DNA from: Fibrobacterota bacterium
Lineage (GTDB): Bacteria; Fibrobacterota; Chitinivibrionia; Chitinivibrionales; FEN-1185
Assembly: GCA_003165595.1 (NCBI GenBank)
Contig: PLWQ01000029.1
Span: 43,649-59,774, forward strand
Reading direction: 5' to 3'
Length of the DNA: 16,126 nt
The notes beneath the pieces were generated by a model, which did no database searches, was not told the origin of the DNA, and saw only the letters and a list, made by a program, of their open reading frames with translations. Each line of letters begins with the position of its first letter. Positions within the stretch are counted from its first letter, which is position 1. The translations under genes and the position numbers were made by a program. Shown here in pieces: positions 13,657 to 16,126 of this stretch.

Positions 13657-13747
13657 AAAACTGTCCATCATTCTGTTCAGCGGTGATTTCGACCGCGCCA
13701 TTGCCGCTTTCACGCTTGCGACCGGCGGCGCATGCCATTTAGAATAG
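13646..13747 (+). pseudogene. Truncated DsrE/DsrF-type (DsrE2-like) gene, N-terminal fragment
   Basis: An ATG overlapping the end of HPr-like protein B opens a 33-codon frame: KLSIILFSGDFDRAIAAFTL then ATGGACHLE and a TAG. FSGD-x-D-x-A-x-AAF-x-L-A-x-G matches, as I remember them, the first 30 residues of DsrE2-like proteins, whose full length is about 110-180 residues and which shuttle sulfur or persulfide in the cytoplasm. The match stops at the Gly-Gly-Ala where the family continues AAMGMEV, and no other frame resumes it before the next ATG at 13761. It therefore looks like a remnant left by a deletion, though a small coupled peptide cannot be excluded. Confidence 0.6.
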
Positions 13748-13760
13748 GATTTCGATACCG

Positions 13761-14324
13761 ATGAAGGTCTTCACTGTTCCGGGGATCAATGGATCGGGCT
13801 CCCAACATTGGCAGACAATATGGGAGTTGCGATACGGTTATTCACGTGTGAAACAAAACAACTGGGGAAGGCCGGTATTTGCGGATTGGAAAACAGGGTT
13901 GATTCAAACCCTGAATGCGCTGGGTGAGAAGGATCGGGCCGTTTTCGTCGCCCACAGCCTTGGATGTCACCTTGTCGTGAAATGTCTGCCGCTGATCAAA
14001 AGCAGGGTTGCAGGCATTCTTCTGGTTGCACCACCGGACCTCACCTCGCCGGTGTTTACCATAGACCTTACCGATTTTGCCGGAAATCATGGTGTACTTC
14101 CCGATGTTTCCGGATACCTGGTATACAGTGAAAATGACCCTTTTGCATCAATTGCATTTTCGGAAAAGCTCTCCCTCGAGCTCGGTCTTCATGCATTCAA
14201 TGGTGGACGCCTCGGGCATATCAATGCGGATTCAGGTCATGGCGAGTGGAATGAAGGCCATGAACTTCTTGTTCAGTTTCTGAAATCACTGCGGGTTCAA
14301 ACACCCGGGGAACAACCCGCATGA
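13761..14324 (+). CDS. RBBP9/YdeN-family alpha/beta serine hydrolase
   Basis: A soluble 187-residue hydrolase of the RBBP9/YdeN group (DUF-type serine hydrolases). The start VPGINGSGSQHWQTIWE is diagnostic. Ser66 in VAHSLGCH is the nucleophile, Asp126 in SENDPFAS the acid, and His153 in GRLGHINADSGHGEW the likely base, so the triad is complete. There is no signal peptide. Substrates of the family are poorly known. Its stop overlaps the MetA-family start (ATGA), implying co-translation; a thioesterase- or esterase-like job on acyl homoserine/serine products or on a damaged metabolite is conceivable but unproven. An AGGA at 13746-13749, within the end of the DsrE fragment, serves as ribosome-binding site. 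Confidence 0.88.
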   Translation: MKVFTVPGINGSGSQHWQTIWELRYGYSRVKQNNWGRPVFADWKTGLIQTLNALGEKDRAVFVAHSLGCHLVVKCLPLIKSRVAGILLVAPPDLTSPVFTIDLTDFAGNHGVLPDVSGYLVYSENDPFASIAFSEKLSLELGLHAFNGGRLGHINADSGHGEWNEGHELLVQFLKSLRVQTPGEQPA

Positions 14325-15214
14325 CGATCATCGCATCAAAGAACTATCACCTTCGGGACGCCTTGCAGGAGCGTCGAATATTGTGCATAGACCCTGAGGA
14401 TGCTCTAAGGGAAGATATTCGTGCCTTGCGGATCGGTATTCTCAACATCATGCCGAAAGCCGAGTCTTACGAATTCAGCCTGCTCCATGCGCTTGGGCGT
14501 TCGGTACTCCAGATCGATCCGGTGTGGATACGGCTCAAGACCCATCGGTATACCAGCAGCGATTGGGAACATTTGAAGAATCTGTATGTGCTCTTTGAAG
14601 ACGCGATTGCAAAGAACCGGCTCGATGGGCTCGTTTTAACGGGCGCTCCGGTCGAGGATATCCCGTTCGAAGACGTCTTGTATTGGAAAGAAGTAACGAG
14701 GATACTCGAATATGCGCGGAAAAACATCCCGTCGACGCTCGGAATTTGCTGGGGCGGTCTCGCCCTTGCGAAGCAATTGGGTATTGAAAAAAACGTATTC
14801 AAGGACAAATTATTCGGCGTTTTCGAAACAAGGAACCTTGACACGAAACACAGGATAACGGGGGAAATGGATGATGTTTTCTGGTGCCCCCAAAGCCGTT
14901 TCTCGGGTATTCATGATGACATACTGGAAAGGGAACGTGACAAGGGGACGGTCAATCTCCTTGCCTATGCGACGGAAACGGGGTATACGATATTCGAAAG
15001 CGCTGATAGCCGGTTTCTTATGCACCTTGGACATCCGGAGTATAATGCGCAAAGGCTTGTCGAGGAATATTTCAGGGATGCCAAGGAAAACAAACCCGGT
15101 GTTGGACCGCCGCAAAACCTCGATGTGAATAATCCGGTCAACCGTTGGAAAGGACAGGCGACCGAATTCTTCTCACAATGGATTAAATATATCCACGAGC
15201 ACATTTCATTTTAA
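14321..15214 (+). CDS. metA: MetA-family homoserine O-acyltransferase (probable acetyl-CoA specificity)
   Basis: This activates homoserine (or possibly serine) by O-acylation, 297 residues against 309 for E. coli MetA. It has ILNIMPK (40-46), the oxyanion/nucleophile segment LGICWGG with Cys143, and GHPEYNAQR with His238 and Glu240, the family's catalytic residues. At the position that decides the acyl donor it has Glu112 (LTGAPVEDIPFEDV) where E. coli has Gly; Glu there goes with acetyl-CoA in characterised members. That fits MetY, which needs O-acetylhomoserine. Some MetA relatives (lactobacilli) acetylate serine instead, and no CysE is present here, so a serine acetyltransferase feeding cysK is an alternative. 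The segment ESYEFSLLHALGR is unusual compared with typical MetA. Confidence 0.88.
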   Translation: MTIIASKNYHLRDALQERRILCIDPEDALREDIRALRIGILNIMPKAESYEFSLLHALGRSVLQIDPVWIRLKTHRYTSSDWEHLKNLYVLFEDAIAKNRLDGLVLTGAPVEDIPFEDVLYWKEVTRILEYARKNIPSTLGICWGGLALAKQLGIEKNVFKDKLFGVFETRNLDTKHRITGEMDDVFWCPQSRFSGIHDDILERERDKGTVNLLAYATETGYTIFESADSRFLMHLGHPEYNAQRLVEEYFRDAKENKPGVGPPQNLDVNNPVNRWKGQATEFFSQWIKYIHEHISF

Positions 15215-15247
15215 ATGGCATGATTACATTGAAAGGGTCTAGCTACC

Positions 15248-15682
15248 ATGAAATTGTCCGCGAAATGCAGGTACGGCACGCGCGCGATGATTGAAATCGC
15301 GCGAAATGAAAAAAACGGACCGGTCAAACGGAAGGTTATTGTACAGGCGCAAGAGATATCCCGTGCCTACCTTGAAAACATACTCATCAGCTTGAAAATG
15401 AGCAAATTGATCCGGACGGTGCGAGGCGCCAACGGCGGGTTTGTCCTGGAAAAAAGGCCGTCTGCTATCAACCTTTTCCAGATCGTACTTTCGCTGGAGG
15501 GAACCATGTCACCTGTTGAATGCCTGGATAACCGGACCATATGCGAAAAATGGGATTGTTGTGCCGTACGAAAGGCTTGGGCAAAGCTTTACGATGCCCA
15601 GAAAAGCGCCCTCAAAGGGATGACTCTTCAGGATCTCCTTGATATGGATTCAACCGAGGCCGCTGCAGATTACGTGATTTAA
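15248..15682 (+). CDS. Second Rrf2-family transcriptional regulator
   Basis: A 144-residue winged-helix regulator. MKLSAKCRYGTRAMIEIAR is the typical Rrf2 opening; EISRAYLENILISLKMSKLI forms the recognition region and RGANGGFVL the wing. Cys92, Cys99, Cys104 and Cys105 (C-x6-C-x4-CC) lie at the Fe-S site of IscR/NsrR. It is clearly different from the regulator at 10121-10579, yet both end in DY-x-I. It starts 33 bases after metA with an AAAGGG ribosome-binding site, so it is likely co-transcribed with metA and could regulate that operon or a related sulfur or iron-sulfur regulon elsewhere. No operator copy is obvious next to it. Confidence 0.88.
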   Translation: MKLSAKCRYGTRAMIEIARNEKNGPVKRKVIVQAQEISRAYLENILISLKMSKLIRTVRGANGGFVLEKRPSAINLFQIVLSLEGTMSPVECLDNRTICEKWDCCAVRKAWAKLYDAQKSALKGMTLQDLLDMDSTEAAADYVI

Positions 15683-15765
15683 AACGAACCTATTCGCCGA
15701 GCACATGACTATCGACTTTCTCTATTCCATGGGTGGAGGCGGTCCTGTCGGTGGTGAAACGAAGA

Positions 15766-16126
15766 TCACAACATCAGGAAGATGTCGCCGCCCTCGACCC
15801 TCACCGTGAACGTCTTCAGATCGTACGTGCTTATCTTCGCCGCCATCTCCTCGCTGTGCTCAAAGAAATTCCTGAACTTTTCGGGCAGCCCTTCGGGCTC
15901 CGACTTGATAAATGGTTTCTTGAGCACCTTTCCGGTGCGAATATCGAATTGCGCGAAGTGCATGGGGCAGGTGAGGATGTATCCGCGCAGGGTGCCCATT
16001 TCGCAGGGCGCGTTCATATGGCCGCACCGCCGTTCCACGGCGTAGAACGCGCCGTCCAGGTTTCCGACGAGAATCTCTTTTCCGTCAATTTCAAATGCCT
16101 TGATCCCGCCCGGCGCGATGTCGGCG
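15766..16126 (-). CDS. Rieske-type [2Fe-2S] ferredoxin, 5' end beyond the window
   Basis: The reading frame on the minus strand is open to the right edge, so the true start is outside; about 119 residues are visible. The opening ADIAPGGIKAFEIDGKEIL and the loop LDGAFYAVERRCGH are typical of soluble Rieske ferredoxins. The cluster ligands are complete: C-x-H in RRCGHMNAPC and C-x2-H in LTCPMHFAQFDIRTG. A C-terminal segment of about 50 residues with a charged stretch (PEKFRNFFEHSEEMAAK) is longer than in dioxygenase ferredoxins. It is probably a cytosolic electron carrier. It converges on the second Rrf2 gene with an 83-base gap that holds nothing I can recognise. Confidence 0.88.
   Translation of the reverse strand, partial: ADIAPGGIKAFEIDGKEILVGNLDGAFYAVERRCGHMNAPCEMGTLRGYILTCPMHFAQFDIRTGKVLKKPFIKSEPEGLPEKFRNFFEHSEEMAAKISTYDLKTFTVRVEGGDIFLML

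Noticed and set aside
15705-15809. Short + strand frame of 34 residues between the second Rrf2 gene and the Rieske gene
   Set aside because: No ribosome-binding site, low-complexity Gly and Pro/Arg stretches, and it overlaps the end of the Rieske gene.

Overview
The window looks like chromosomal DNA from an anaerobic bacterium. The grounds are a four-subunit ferredoxin-linked 2-oxoacid oxidoreductase, two Rrf2-type regulators with Fe-S-like cysteine sets, and O-acetylhomoserine-type methionine synthesis. Base composition is mixed, near 50% GC by eye. I cannot place it taxonomically; Desulfobacterota-like or another anaerobic Gram-negative lineage is a guess. Almost every gene concerns sulfur amino acids or 2-oxo acids, so this is a sulfur amino acid island rather than a mobile region.

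Region 1 (1-9863, + strand) is one tightly packed run. It starts with the tail of an upstream gene (possibly metQ) and a long hairpin, followed by metN and metI (methionine ABC importer). Next come a PaaK-type acyl-CoA ligase, a class I aminotransferase resembling methionine/kynurenine aminotransferases, and the gamma, delta, alpha and beta subunits of a 2-oxoacid:ferredoxin oxidoreductase. The run ends with a CBS-domain cystathionine beta-synthase-like enzyme and a cystathionine gamma-lyase/synthase. Genes overlap by 4-11 bases or are separated by at most about 40 bases, apart from the 112-base gap before metN. Read together, this is a plausible uptake and catabolism route. Methionine could be transaminated and its oxo acid oxidised to an acyl-CoA. 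Alternatively, reverse transsulfuration would give cysteine plus 2-oxobutyrate, which the oxidoreductase could turn into propionyl-CoA and reduced ferredoxin.

Region 2 (9864-10706) is regulatory. It holds a 170-base element with inverted GCAAAG-rich ends, a minus-strand Rrf2 regulator, and a compact divergent control region. That region has a near-consensus sigma70 promoter for cysK flanked by two inverted repeats that could be Rrf2 operators.

Region 3 (10707-15682, + strand) is biosynthetic: cysK, metY (O-acetylhomoserine sulfhydrylase), a strong hairpin, two tandem cysteine-rich HPr-like genes, and a 33-codon fragment of a DsrE-type gene. An RBBP9/YdeN-type serine hydrolase, a MetA-family homoserine acyltransferase (with the Glu linked to acetyl-CoA use) and a second Rrf2 regulator follow. 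A Rieske-type ferredoxin runs off the right edge on the minus strand.

The most unusual item is the HPr-like pair at 13092-13656. The first keeps the phospho-His and Ser positions, the second has lost the His, and both carry a CxxC and further cysteines. They sit inside a sulfur amino acid operon beside a DsrE remnant, with no PTS gene in sight. No gap between genes exceeds 300 bases.
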